Positions 35,101-46,428 are shown, numbered from the stretch's first letter. The stretch: 64,000 nucleotides of DNA from Lytechinus variegatus (GCF_018143015.1 NC_054746.1:22272464-22336463); one strand, 5' to 3'. The notes: generated by a model not told the origin, from the letters alone. Program-made: numbers and translations.

Positions 35101-37699
35101 TAGCTGTATCTATTCTATTTCTTGTATCCACAATGCCTTTATAAAAAAATCACACATATGCCAGTAATGTTATTGTTTTTGTTGATCCTCACTGAATAAA
35201 GGCAAGCTACGTTCCTAAATCCACTTTTTTAAGAATACCCTGTAGCAGGGATTGCATACATTTGTAATTCTGAAGCTTCGTTATTCCGAAGGTTTGTTAT
35301 TCCGAAGGTTCGTAATTCCGGAGGTTCGTTAGTCTGAAAACGAAGTGGGGTTCGTAATTCCGAAGGTTCGTTAATCCAAAAACTAAATGATTAACGTTAT
35401 TCCGATTTCGATCTAACTAACCTTCTGAATAACGAACTTTATTTCATTTTCGGATTAACGAACCTTCGGAACAACGAACCTTATTTCATTTTCGGATTAA
35501 CGAACCTTCGGAACATCGAACCTTATTTCGTTTTCGGATTATCGAACCTTCGGAATAACGCCACAAATGATCGGATTAACGAACCTTTTTATGTTTTCGG
35601 ATTAACGAACATCGAGGTATAGGCAATTTACGTGTTTCGGAATTACAAACCTTCGGAATAAAGAACCTTCGGAATTACAAAGTGTAACCGCAGGGATCAT
35701 ATGGTAATGTATTGGTGAATGATATGCAGCACCAACTCATTACAGTGTTAAGATGAATAAAAATAACCGACCATCTAAAACCAGTGGCATTCTTGTTTCA
35801 AATATAGCTGCCATGTCCTGTAGTGATTTCATTTACCTGTAGTGATTTCATTTGGTAAAGTCCTATAACAAGAAGCTTATCAATAAAGGAGTGTCTCGTG
35901 GGGTAGGTTTGATTTTTTTTGTTGGTTTTTGTTTTTAGTCCTGTGATTCCTGAAGACTCGATTGAAATCCAAAGGGCATTGGGAGTACGGAAATGTGAGA
36001 GATGCGGAGATGAGATGTGGATAAGGGAGCTTCTTGATCACCAGAGGTATGTGTAAATCAACAATTTATCCAACCCTAATGGAAAATACTTTGAATGGGG
36101 GGTCCCTCCCAAAGTTGTGTGAAAAATACAATTAAGTTTTTATTGTTCACCAGCTCATAGGCCCTTACATAAGCATAATACATCAATGGAAAGCAGCTTA
36201 AATTTTGCGTTTTGTATGTCAGTGATTTTTAAGAACCAGCTCAAACCTCGGCTGGTCTCCAAAATATTAAGTTTTTCAATATTTGAAATGAAGTGCTGGT
36301 ATGCATTTCAGAAAGATTATTTTTACCCAAAATACAGGGTTTCCGTCACTTCGTAATATGCGTACCCTGCGAATTGTTTTTTAGTGACACAAACCATGGT
36401 TTGAGCTGGTTGGTAAAATCATTCAAATGCTGTGCGCATGTTTTTCTAGCAGCACAAACCACATACTGTACATGCAATATCTTTTATAGTACACAAAGAA
36501 TGGTTTAGGCTGCTTCGTAAAATCAGAGGAGTGGTACGAGCCGGTTCGTAAGAAATTTAGATGTGCTTTTATCCTTTAAATATTACAAATATTGATCTGA
36601 AATTTCAATAAGAGTGAATCACAGGCTTTCAGAATATGCAAAATTAATTTTTTTTGAAAATTTGACTGAAAATAGGGTTTGAGCCGGTTCCTAAAATCAC
36701 TGATATGTCCTGAAATAAAATAATAATTTTTTTTAGATCATTCAATATGTTGTCTACAAACGTGCAATTAATAAAAAGCTCGAATATGAATTGCATCCCA
36801 GAAAAAGTAAACTAGGATTCCCATGTCTTTCTCCTTTAAATTCAATCAAATTATATTTCATTTACATTATAAAGTTCAGTTATTCCTCTCTATACTTTGA
36901 TAACAAATATGAGACAAATACTTCACACATTAATGAAATTTGAAATTTAAATGTTGAAATTGGGTTGCGTAGAAAAATTGGTTGCTGTCACTTATCTCTG
37001 AAATTGGAGTGGATTCAGAATCACTCTGAATTTCTGCGCTAATTGTTTCTGATATGCCTGAATATTAATTGTTTGTACTCTGCCACACATTACGATTTGC
37101 TCAACCTTTGGTCTCAAATTAAATGCGAGATTCCACTCTACCAAAAATATAAATTAAAAATGTGTAATAATTGTGAAATCTATCCCTGAAATTGGTTTCC
37201 CTTTTTGTGGGACACACTGTATTTTGTTATTCATACATTAAACAATTTCCATTTGAAATGACCTTTATAGTCACCTAAGCACATGTTGCTAGTTTAATAA
37301 GTGGAAGATATTTCAAGAGTCTTAGCATTTAAGACTGGATGTTCATTACCATTATAAAATAAATGTATAATATGTGCATGTTGGTTTTCATAGACTTATG
37401 TATGTAACATATTTTATGCTTTCAGAACCTGTATGGAATCTCCAATTCCCACCACGGACAATGGCAAAAGAAGACAAAAGAAGTCTCTCAGCTCTGGTAA
37501 ACGTGATGGCCATGTTCGTAAGCGTACCCGTTCATCCAAAAAGGGATACGAGGTCAAGAGTTTGTTGGATGACCTTGGGTCAAAGGTTACAACACGGAGC
37601 AGCAGGACTCCTCGTCTGCATGACCTTGATCGTGGGATGTCTGGACATTCGCGGCAAGCCGCGCGGCAAGCTGCAAGAAAGGGGAAGCAGAAAACATGA
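29008..37699 (+). CDS. RING finger protein with C2HC zinc knuckle (four exons, 223 aa)
   Basis: Joined exons 29008-29135, 34733-34894, 35939-36046 and 37426-37699 give one frame with GT-AG introns. All three junctions split a codon after its second base. Residues 1-43 are Ser/Glu/Gln-rich. A C3HC4 RING spans 46-87 (C46, C49, C61, H63, C66, C69, C84, C87), with Ile48 and Pro85 at usual E2-contact positions. A C2HC knuckle follows at C116, C119, H131 and C135, its last cysteine supplied by exon 4. The tail from 146 is Lys/Arg-rich with likely nuclear-localisation clusters. RING domains of this type usually recruit E2 enzymes, so ubiquitin ligase activity is likely but inferred. RING plus a single C2HC recalls the RNF114/RNF125/RNF166 group, but the extra fingers and ubiquitin-interacting motif of those proteins are missing, so I assign no name. 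The ATG at 29008 is first in frame and close behind a CpG-richer, CCAAT-containing segment. It converges with BPNT1. Confidence 0.82.
29909..30429. mobile_element. Element with CCCGGGGGGGCACTC ends and 8-bp target duplication
   Basis: It is flanked by a perfect direct repeat TTATTTTG (29901-29908 and 30430-30437). The ends CCCGGGGGGGCACTC and GAGTGCCCCCC...CCCGGG are complementary. Inside are repeats of the type CCGCTCCAAGGC(A/C)(A/C)(A/C)GC. An 8-bp duplication fits hAT-like and a few other cut-and-paste groups. It has several overlapping open frames but none resembles a transposase. It sits in RING intron 1. A shortened relative is at 40898-41000. Confidence 0.8.
30551..30589. repeat. GT/AT dinucleotide repeat
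   Basis: GTGTGTGTGTGT followed by alternating TA. Confidence 0.9.
31680..32640. other. Intron 1 sequence, no exon seen
   Basis: Non-coding. A short segment near 32225-32276 (GTTCAGCGGAACAACCAA, CTTTTGGTCTAGC) resembles one near 41942-41987, which suggests an old dispersed repeat. Confidence 0.4.
32641..33501. mobile_element. Inverted-repeat element, ATAAATAACATGAATCTCACC ends
   Basis: ATAAATAACATGAATCTCAC at 32641 pairs with GTGAGATTCATGATATTTAT ending at 33498. A second inner inverted pair reads GTCATAACTTTTGTCATAAA near 32700 and its complement near 33340. About 860 bp, no coding capacity, in RING intron 1. The next repeat starts only about 18 bp beyond it. Confidence 0.65.
33519..34245 (+). 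mobile_element. GTCTCACCTGCATA-ended element with internal tandem repeats
   Basis: The left end is GTCTCACCTGCATAGC. The body is a tandem array of about 150-190 bp units containing GACCTAGTTCATGAAAC, CAAGTATCACTGAACATCCT and GGTCATTTAGGGTCAATGAA. The right side, GTCAGCACTGCTGCTGTATT, matches the short copy at 56389-56601, but the terminal part after it differs, so the right end is lost or replaced. It lies in RING intron 1. Confidence 0.75.
34733..34894 (+). CDS. RING gene exon 2 (RING domain)
   Basis: Follows a polypyrimidine tract and CTACAG; ends before GTAAGC. It encodes all eight zinc ligands of the RING (CGIC ... CQHRFCVRC ... CPSC). Confidence 0.92.
35238..35695. repeat. Foldback array of TTCGTTATTCCGAAGG units
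   Basis: The left part (to about 35385) carries several units like TTCGTTATTCCGAAGG; the right part carries the complement, CCTTCGGAATAACGAA, in about 45-bp repeats with ATTTCATTTTCGGATTAACG. The outer ends CCCTG...TTTGTAATTC and GAATTACAAAG...CAGGG are complementary. The whole can fold into a long hairpin. It lies in RING intron 2. Confidence 0.85.
35939..36046 (+). CDS. RING gene exon 3 (C2HC knuckle)
   Basis: Acceptor TTTTTAG, donor GTATGT. Encodes PVIPEDSIEIQ, then CERCGDEMW and LLDHQ. Confidence 0.88.
36047..37425. other. RING intron 3
   Basis: AT-rich intron with no recognisable exon, repeat boundary or RNA. Confidence 0.5.
37426..37699 (+). CDS. RING gene exon 4 (basic tail and stop)
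   Basis: Acceptor TGCTTTCAG. The first complete codons read TCMESP, giving the final cysteine of the knuckle. The Lys/Arg-rich tail ends in KGKQKT and TGA at 37697-37699. Confidence 0.88.
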
Positions 37700-38540
37700 C
37701 GATAACTCGAAAGAAGTGTAATTTTCTGGATAAAGAAATGAAGTTGAATCAAACTGTTGGTCAAGCTGAATTGGATGAATCAATGGAATGGCTGCATCAA
37801 ATCATTTGCCAAGCTTATTCACCGAGAGCAAAGATCCTGCCTACCGGTACTTTTTTTTTTGGGGGGGTTCTGTACCTTAAATGAAAGTTGAAATGCAGTT
37901 TGTAAGAATTGACATTTTGATCCAAGTGCAAGTAGAAATTAATCGCAGCAAAATTCATGTTGTAGCCTTCTTTGGCAGCCTTGGCAAGAAGCCCACATCA
38001 GGAGGGCAGGGGAATGGTTGAAAAGATCTCCCTAGAACCATTGCCGATATTAGCAGACACTCAAGGAGAGCAAGGCAGTTCGGGTGGGCTGCCAAGACAA
38101 TTACATTGATCCCTGTGATTTAACCATGGACCTACAAAGAGATGGACATTCATCCGTTAGCTAATGAGTTCACTAATACGTGATTTCCATTAATAATATT
38201 CTCTTCATAATCGCTGATGTGGTTTACGGTACACCATGTGGAGTGTTATAGAAACAGTGGATAGAAGGAGAAAAAGGAATGGATAGGTGAGAAAGTTGAG
38301 ATTGAGAGTAGAGTATTCTTTCTTTAATGTAGTCCTGAAAAGGACTGTAAACCAGAAGAGATTGATGAGTTGAAAAACAGCTTGAGTAGTAGGGCGGATG
38401 AGGAGAGATGCTGGCTTAAGTCCTTTGTAAGTGGGTAGTCGCTATTGTCAAAACACCTGAATGTTCTCATCTAGATGCACATCAGAAAGCACTGACCGTC
38501 ATTGCATCAAATGAAGGCTCACGTTAATTGATGACTGTCT
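37700..38540. other. 3' flank of the RING gene
   Basis: Probably 3' UTR at its start. An open frame at 37696-37884 (ending before a GTACTTTT sequence) has ordinary composition, but it begins at the stop region of exon 4 and has no known relative, so it is not called. Confidence 0.4.
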
Positions 38541-38794
38541 ATTACATAGGCGGATCCAGCTTTTGGCGAAAGGGGGGGGGCGCACTGCCGAGCGGCGCAC
38601 ATATTTTTGCACTTCACCGGCGCCATAAAAGAAAATGTTGAAAAAGAAAAAGAGGTAATGCCTGACCCTGTCAAAACACGCACAGCGGCACACACACACA
38701 CATGCATATATATATATATATATATATATGACTCATATCATATAGATATACATGACTCATGAGATAGAGACACATATTTCACCGACAAATTAAT

Positions 38795-39253
38795 GCGAGC
38801 GCGAAGCGCGAGCTGAAATTTTTAAAGTATACTGACCTGAAAACAGGAAAAAGGTGCCTGTTTAGGACTGTTTGTAGTAACTCATGAGGAGGATACATAT
38901 CTCACTACACAGATAATGCGAGTGCCGAGGGCGAGCTGAAATTTACTTATATTCTGACCAGATCGAAAGCTTGATATTCTAAGCATTCTTGGTACTAATG
39001 ATTAAGATGGGTATCTAAAAAAATGCGAGCGCGAAGCGCGAGCTTAAAATTTTGATATTTCGATCTGAAAACATTACAGTTTAATGTTCGTTTTAATAAA
39101 GAACAAGATTATATCCAACAAAAGATTATTGCAAATCGAAGCGGGAGTTCTTTTGAGGTTCAGAACTAAGAACGGGACATTCTATTCACCTATATTTAAT
39201 CATGAAAAGTATGGGGTTTTGCTACAGAAATGATGCGAGCGCGAAGCGCGAGC
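38795..39253. repeat. GCGAGCGCGAAGCGCGAGC tandem repeat (block 2)
   Basis: Exact cores lie at 38795, 39025 and 39235, with decayed ones at 38918 and about 39132, at intervals of 103-123 bp. Spacers carry GAAATTTTTA and TGATCTGAAAA-like wording shared with block 1 at 8005-9530. Confidence 0.88.
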
Positions 39254-39411
39254 TGAAAATTTTTATGTTCCAATCTGATAATTTGAGCACGATTTTTAAT
39301 AAAGAACGAGTTGTGTAGCTCAATCTCGTTTGCTGATTTCTGTGTAACATTACCATCTTATTGTTTTTGCACATGCGGAATTATTGGGGGAGGGCAAAAC
39401 GATCATTCTTG

Positions 39412-39930
39412 ACCGCGGCGCCGATCTAGATTTGGTTAGCAATAGGCCCTTCTTCATTATTCTACCGGCGCTTATTTATTGAAATCAGGGGACGCTGATC
39501 ATTCTTGACCGGCGCCGATTTAAATTTAGGTGGCGCCGGTTAAGACAAAGGCAGCGCCGATTTGTCTTGACCGGCGCCGATTTAAACAAGTAGTACTGAT
39601 TATTTTTACCGACGTTACGTAAGATTCAGGCAGCGGCAATCCATAATCGACTGGCGCCGATCTAGAACCAGGAGGCGCCGATTATTCTTGACTGGCGCCG
39701 ATTTTTAACCAGGTGGTGCTGATTATTCTTGTCCAGCGTCGATTTAGATTTAGGTGGCGCTAATTATCCTTGATCGGCGCCGGTTAAGACTCTGGCAGTG
39801 CCGATTTTTCTTGACTGGCGCCGATTTATAACTAAATAGCGCTGATTATTCTTGTCCGGCGCCGATTTAGATTAAGGTGGCGCTGATTATTCTTGATTGG
39901 CGCCAGTTATATGCAGGCAGCGCACTGCTA
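39412..39930. repeat. GGCGCC-rich tandem repeat
   Basis: About a dozen degenerate units of roughly 41-44 bp read GGCGCCGATTTAGATTTAGG, then TGGCGCTGATTATTCTTGAC. Each unit has two GGCGCC-type palindromes about half a unit apart. Confidence 0.88.
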
Positions 39931-40897
39931 CCGGCGAAGTTGTTGGGAAAAGGGTAGTTAAAAGAAAAAATAAGGAAGATGATATGATTACGTTTTGCTG
40001 GGGATAGTCTTTCCTTTACTGTTGCTAATGTTATATCAGTGTATAATTTTTTTTTAAGCAGCGCCTTTTCCCTTTCTTTCCTTTATTTTTAATTTTTCAA
40101 GCGGTGCCTTTTCTTTCTTTTACTTTTTTTAAATTTTCTTTATTTTGAGCGGCGCCTCAAATATTAGGGGGGGCGCGCGCACCCTGCGCACCCCCCCTGG
40201 ATCCGCCGATGTATTAAATGATTGTACAATTGTAACTGCAAGTCCAGAGCAAACTATGTTCATGATATGATTATTTGTGATTATTGATTGTAAAGTATGT
40301 CTTGGACTGTGCCCTTTTTTCTGATCTCTGTAAAAAGTGACAAAATGCCATAGTATTGGGTCATTGGGGAGGAGATGGTCATATTACATATATTAAAGGT
40401 AACTATTTTTTGTCTAAATTTTCTTGCATTTGAATATTTATCAGTGTTTTGTTCGTTGTTAGTATTTGGTGTACATGTTATTCATATAGATAGAAATAAT
40501 TATTTATTGACAAATTATTTATGTTCATTCGTTGTTTGCACAGAGAATGTGTAAGTTGTTAATTGAATGAGTTTTGTGTTCTTCCGAAGGTGTACATGTA
40601 TGTTTGATCATAGTTGCAAAATCTGCCAACAGTAATTGTACGTATAATGGGCCATGTGCACATGCCTGGAGTCTTCATGCATAAAACCAAATTTAATATG
40701 GAAATGAACATGTAGAGCATTAATGGAAACATGGTAATAATTTTTCACTTTTACACGTCCATCAGATAGTTGCCTTGGTATACCTGCAAATTTAATAGTC
40801 TTAATTCAAGGATGTTTTTGAATCCGTGGTCTGAACCAAAGTTTAATCAAATTTCTTGCAATGATTATCTGTAATCTAGCTTATCCAATGATAAAGT

Positions 40898-41000
40898 CCT
40901 AGGACCCTCTTTTTTACAATGAGCCCGCTCCAAGGCTCCCGTTTTGTCTCGCCCGTGGCACATACCTACTACTTTTTTTGTCAAGTAACCCCCCCCCCCG
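40898..41000. mobile_element. Shortened relative of the 29909-30429 element, 8-bp duplication
   Basis: The body (GAGCCCGCTCCAAGGC, TTTTGTCTCGCCCG, then a C-run) matches the right quarter of 29909-30429. The flanks are a perfect direct repeat GATAAAGT (40890-40897 and 41001-41008). The left G-rich terminus is missing, yet the duplication is intact. Confidence 0.75.
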
Positions 41001-42082
41001 GATAAAGTGTCCAGTAAAGAATGTGTTTTTGCCACAGGACACTAAGTTCATGCACTGTTAAATGAACCCATGGTTTATGTGCTTTAATTCACACATTTAT
41101 AGTTGCCTCATTTATGCTGTAATGTTAGATTTAATGTCCTGCGGCAAATGCTGGCATCCACTTCTGGATATGTTCCTCTATACACAGCTAATAAAACAGA
41201 ACTAACAGCTTGAAATCCACATAAATCATGATCTCGGAACATAGATTTAAATCACCTTTTTAATCTGGGCCAATGATTTTTCATTTAAGGAAAGCGAAGA
41301 AAAGTCTTACATACTTGAAAACTCACAAAAAAACTCACAAATAAGATTTGTATGGATAATAAAATCATGAATATTTGTATCAGAATATTTCTAAGTTTTC
41401 TGTCCCTATTTCATTTGATGGTTTTCATACATGTAGTTGGGATGTCTGCCATTGCTCTTTATTTTTGTTAATTCACAAATGATTAATTCTAGCTAGATGA
41501 AATAAGTTTTATGAAATTGGTCTGGATAAATCTTCTAAAAGATTTTTTTTTTACTGAACACCTCATAGATGTTGCTGGATGTGTTTTTCCATAAATTTAC
41601 AGCTACATTGCCATGAAAGAATTCACTTTAATAAGACCTATTTGGTTTCATAACACTTACAATTAGACAGGTGGGTAGCTATGTTAGTACCGGAACATTG
41701 CTATGTTTTGTATTGTTACTATCAGAAATAAGAAAAGAATCGTCCAAGTAATGACCTAGATGGAAGAGAGTCTACTTGCATCTTTGATTCTGCTCCAAGT
41801 ATTTTCATTTTCTCCCATTTGGTGATGGTATGCAAAAGTATAGACAGGAATCGCCGTCGTTTCTGGGGATTTATTCAACAATTTGGATATACTCAGCAAT
41901 ATCTGACATTTTACTGTCGTCCCCCATTGGGGTCAACATAGTTCAGTGGAACAACCAATTTACAGAGACTTTTGGTCTAGCAAAACAACAGATTGAATTG
42001 AATTCTATGGTTTGAAACCAAAGTATGTATGTAAATAACATTGTTAAAGAGGCTTTTATAGGAGGAAATTGTAATTTGTTAA

Positions 42083-42199
42083 CAAATTTTTGGCATTACT
42101 CCTATTAGTTTAAGATCTGTGTGCTCCATCCGATTATGATTATCATTACAGATTGAGCATACAGATCTTAAACTAATAAGAGTAATGCCGAAAATTTGT
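42083..42199. mobile_element. Short foldback element between TTAA sites
   Basis: The left arm CAAATTTTTGGCATTACTCC, then TATTAGTTTAAGATCTGTGT, is complementary to the right arm ending in GTAATGCCGAAAATTTG. TTAA lies at 42079-42082 and, one base further out, at 42200-42203. About 117 bp, near-perfect stem. Confidence 0.8.
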
Positions 42200-45100
42200 T
42201 TAAAAAAAAAATGCTTTGGTTTGAAAATTTGGCTACATTGAATTTGAGAAGATTGACTGTATTTGCTAACTGATAAAATCTTGTTTTATTCTTTGTTTTG
42301 TGTTATTGTGAAAGTGCATTATAAGTTAGAACCATGATAGAAGTTCAAAATTATTCCATACTGCCTTGTGGCTTTTTTTTCCTTGCCATCCCTGTTAATC
42401 AGAGTTTGTAGTGATAGCATTGACGGCTTTGACGAAACCCTCTTTTCCAATTTACTAAAACTGAAATTGAATTAAACTTTGAAATTTGCATAATGTGTTT
42501 TCCTACTTTTGTAGAGTAAATGATTTTGTTTCATTTAGTGTTCGGTGTTGTCAGTACAACATAAGTTAAAAAAAGATACATACCTCATTAATTATGTATG
42601 ATATACTTTACTTTATTAGTATTCTCTGTATGCACAGCTAGTAATATACATGTCTTTCTTTTGTAAACATCAAAATATTCTTTGTTTCAGTGGTATAATT
42701 CAAATTACAAATTGTAAAACAAATATTAAAACTTTGCAAATTACTATACATCAATAGTCAATGTTATTTTTACAACTGTGTTTCACTCAGAAATGACAAA
42801 AAAAAGGATGCTCCTGAAAGTCTTTGCAATCACTTACACAGCGAGTACATTACTATGCCAATAAAGTTGTAAGTGATCACAAGGAATTTCAATAGGTACT
42901 GTATGTTGTGTGTTCCGTCACGAGGCGGAGCAAGGAGTAGACTTGAATTCCGTAGAACCAAAAGAATCTAAAATAAAACAATTAGATATAACCATCAGAA
43001 GTAAAGCAATGGTGAGAGTGGAAGAAATCAATAAGCCGTATAATAAACTAGTCAATGTAACGGGGATGAGTGGATTGAACATTAGCTCTGCAAACTATTT
43101 TTCCCCCTTCACTTTTTGTTTTCCCATACATACTGTAATTATCTGTTATACCAACGATGCCTGAAATCAAAGACTGGTTAATATAAATCCTGGAAAATTG
43201 AACAATAAAAGAGTTTTCAACTCTTAAAAATTACAATACAATTTGATTGAAGATAAGATTATTAGGATGGCAAGCATAATTTTTTCTTATTAATCATACT
43301 GATGAAGGCCTTTTTATGACATCGCATTCGGACACAAAAAACATAGATTTGATATTTTTATTTGGCTTCAATGTTAACATTGTGATCCACCCCTGCAGCA
43401 TGATAATAACAATAGGCGTGGCTCTATAGACGACCTCGTTTGCATTGAATCAAGCAAGGAATCATTCACTAGAAACCACACAGATCACAGATGTAGTTGA
43501 ACAATGGACCACACAAAGAACTCTGCTACCAATGGAACAATTAATACACATTACGGTTCTTGAGTGGATTCCATGAGTGTGCATGTTTATATTGGAAGAA
43601 GTTGTTGGAATGTTTGTGAAAAACGAACCCTTGGTTTAATAACAACAGTGAATTTCATCACTCAAGTCCTACTCCTCGGTCTTCTCACGTTGCCAATTTC
43701 ATGTTTTCTGTAATCATACTCCTTTCAAAATTCTGACATGTCCCATACCAAATAAATCTTCAATTACAGGCAAGGCATCCACAATGCTTCAAAGTTTAAG
43801 ACTTTGTTTCAGACAAAAACAAATTACATGATTATTCCTCTCTTGGGCGATCAACATCAGTCCTTATTTCCTTTGGTAATCACTGTTCAACAAATTTCAA
43901 TAAGTGTTATATGATTATCTGTTCCCTCAACAAAATAATCCACAATCATTGACATGAAACAAACAAGAATGCAAATGGGTGCATACCCCGATTTCACTAC
44001 TCATACGATCATATTTGGATCATATGAAATGATTTTTTGCTTAGCAACATATCTACTTATATGAAGAATTCCTCATTACGATTGGGCAGTATGAATCACT
44101 GTGCTTGTCACTTAAGAAGAAAATTTGGACCTTGCAAAATAGAAGTCTCCCTCTTGATTATTTTGTAAAAAAACAATGAGCAGAATGACGAAAAAATCCT
44201 AAATAGTTGATATAAATGTCAACCCATGTGGCATACAATCAAAGTCACATATACTATACTCACACACTCTAGAAGTGATCAAAGTGCACAACTTTCATTT
44301 CTTACCTTTTCACAGAATTCATTAAACAAATGAATTTTTCATGAATTAATGACAAATGCATTACAACTACGATAGACTGGCCTTGCAATTATTGTTTGTA
44401 TCATATTTCAGAATCTAAAAAAAACTGACCTATTCCAATGCCCCTTGATTTGGATGTAAATTGTGATGTGGTTGCATGCAAGAGACAATGTAACAAGATC
44501 GTGATTACATGAAAGGAGGAATATTTAAAGTGTAGTTCAATTTTCAGTAATTTTACTTTCAAATATACCTTTGTTCTATCAAATGTTAAACATTTTCCAA
44601 ACAACTTGATCACTATTCAAGTTTCAATGACAACATCTTAATAATTCTACAATATCGACAAGCCCTTTTGTAATTAGTGAAGATTGTTCCTTACATTGCT
44701 TTGTCTTTCTTAAAGACTAGACTTTCTTTGGTCCTGTAATACTTTTTAGAGTAAAGACAGGCTAAAACAGATTTGAACAGCAAATGTATTACTCGGTGGT
44801 TATACTGCTTTAATATTACATGTTTCCTCCCTCCCAAAAATGTTTTGGTGGAACAACAGAACATGTATATATAAGAAAAGATGAGGTGTTGACCTCTTAT
44901 TTGTAACACACATATTGATCTGACAATCAAATTTGTTCAAATAAAAAACTATGACTTACATTCAACCACAACACTCAAGTGTTTTTAAAACATCACACAA
45001 CATACCGATTATTTGTATATTTTCTTTCATGAATATAGTGCAAGGTGATTTAATCATTCTTTAATTTCAAAGCATTGCATCACAGAAATGCAATGCACAG

Positions 45101-46428
45101 CAAACTTTAAGTGCATCTCCCCTCCTTGTTTTCATGTTATAACTAGGCACCATAATAACTTTTGTATGGCACCCATAAGCTCAAAATGACAAATGCAGTA
45201 CACATGTATGCTAGCATTGCACAAACATTAATTTTGTTTCTTGTTTCCGACAAAACGATGTTAATACATCAGTCAAATCAAGACATTAAAGCATTGTTCT
45301 AAATTGCATAAAAATTGTTTACAAAAGTACACTACTCTAACTTGATGTTTTAGCGCTAAAAAGCACTGTTTTTTTAAATCTTAAAGCGATATATGACGAA
45401 TCTCCGGTTGGAGGCTCAATTTGAAAGCTACTCAAATAATACTGCAATGAAATATTCAATTTTTTTCACATGACATTCACAATTAAAGTTGCGGTTGCCA
45501 TGGTAACATGACCACATCTACAAAAATAGCTCATTAGCATTTTTATATGTCAATGCCGTTAATCATTTATACATCATATAATCTTAAAATACATTTTTTC
45601 TTGAAAGTACATACAGTAAAAAAATTAATTTTTATATGCTTGATTACAGTACTAGTTAGACATTCCATACTTGAGTTTCCCTTCAACATCTATATTTCAA
45701 TTTTCCCCCATCAAATATTAAACAGCTTTAGAAATGAGTGGAGACAATATTACTTCACTTCTCTTCATTTACAGCCACAAAATGTATAGATTACATAAGC
45801 ATACCATTACCATCTCAACCATATTGATCTAGACCCTTACTTTATCCCGCTTTACTCTCTCTCATACACACACTTTCAATTATACAGCTATCTCCTCATT
45901 TTTCAATGCTATAAATCTCTAAATTTTTCAAGTAACTTACATTGGCAATAGCATGTATATTTCATAATCAATTTGAAAAACAAGCTGCAATGGGAATTTC
46001 TAGTTTTGGTGTTTTGCACTGCAAAGTCATAATATACTTCTATCAAAATAACGATTTTACACAAAATGTGATTTTTAAAATCTATTTTGTTTTCCTCATG
46101 CCCTTTTCATGAAAGAAATTTCAAGTGCTGTGTTATGGTCTTCTCTTAATGTTGGATCTACATTTTAAGCTAGAAAGAGTTAAAAGCGGAGTAATCTGAG
46201 CAAAAGACCACTTAAAAGCTCATGTGCTCTCACATTCAAATTCTTCACCAACACTGTCCTTGAAATTCCCGATACCTCACACATTTGCCCTCTATCCAAA
46301 TCCATTATATACTTATCCAAGAACATCTACTATCTCTGTCAATAAAGCTTGATTTCAACTGTAATTTGGTTGTTTTCATTGGCCCTTCTCTCTCGCTCTC
46401 ACTCCCTTCTCAAAGCAGTTAGCGTTCG

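Larger units (their letters stand above)
38547..40209. mobile_element. Composite inverted-end element with GGCGGATCCAG termini
   Basis: GGCGGATCCAG at about 38549 is answered by CTGGATCCGCC at 40197-40207; just outside, ATTACATA and the complement of GATGTATT partly extend the pairing. A G-run follows the left end and GC-rich G/C runs precede the right end. Inside are a TA run (38705-38729), a GCGAGCGCGAAGCGCGAGC block and a GGCGCC-rich tandem block. No target-site duplication or transposase frame was found. Confidence 0.7.
40210..46428. other. Intergenic and 3' flank between convergent genes
   Basis: Mostly unique AT-rich sequence shared as 3' flank by the RING gene (+) and BPNT1 (-). Plus-strand AATAAA motifs occur near 41189, 42859 and 43204. 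A minus-strand AATAAA (TTTATT on plus) lies near 43359. No exon could be supported; frames at 41830-42015 and 42910-43164 match nothing known to me. Confidence 0.45.

Noticed and set aside
35238..35695. Regularly spaced short repeats resembling a CRISPR array
   Set aside because: Repeats occur in both orientations with repeated, not unique, spacers, in a eukaryotic intron.
37414..37783. Several frames on both strands overlapping RING exon 4
   Set aside because: Shadows of the GC-richer exon; only the frame continuing from exon 3 has matched splice phase.
37696..37884. 62-codon frame just after the RING stop codon
   Set aside because: No frame-compatible splice site links it to exon 3 or 4 and no homology is recognised; likely 3' UTR.
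42910..43164. 84-codon frame in the 3' flank of the RING gene
   Set aside because: No recognisable domain; position fits a long 3' UTR or intergenic DNA.
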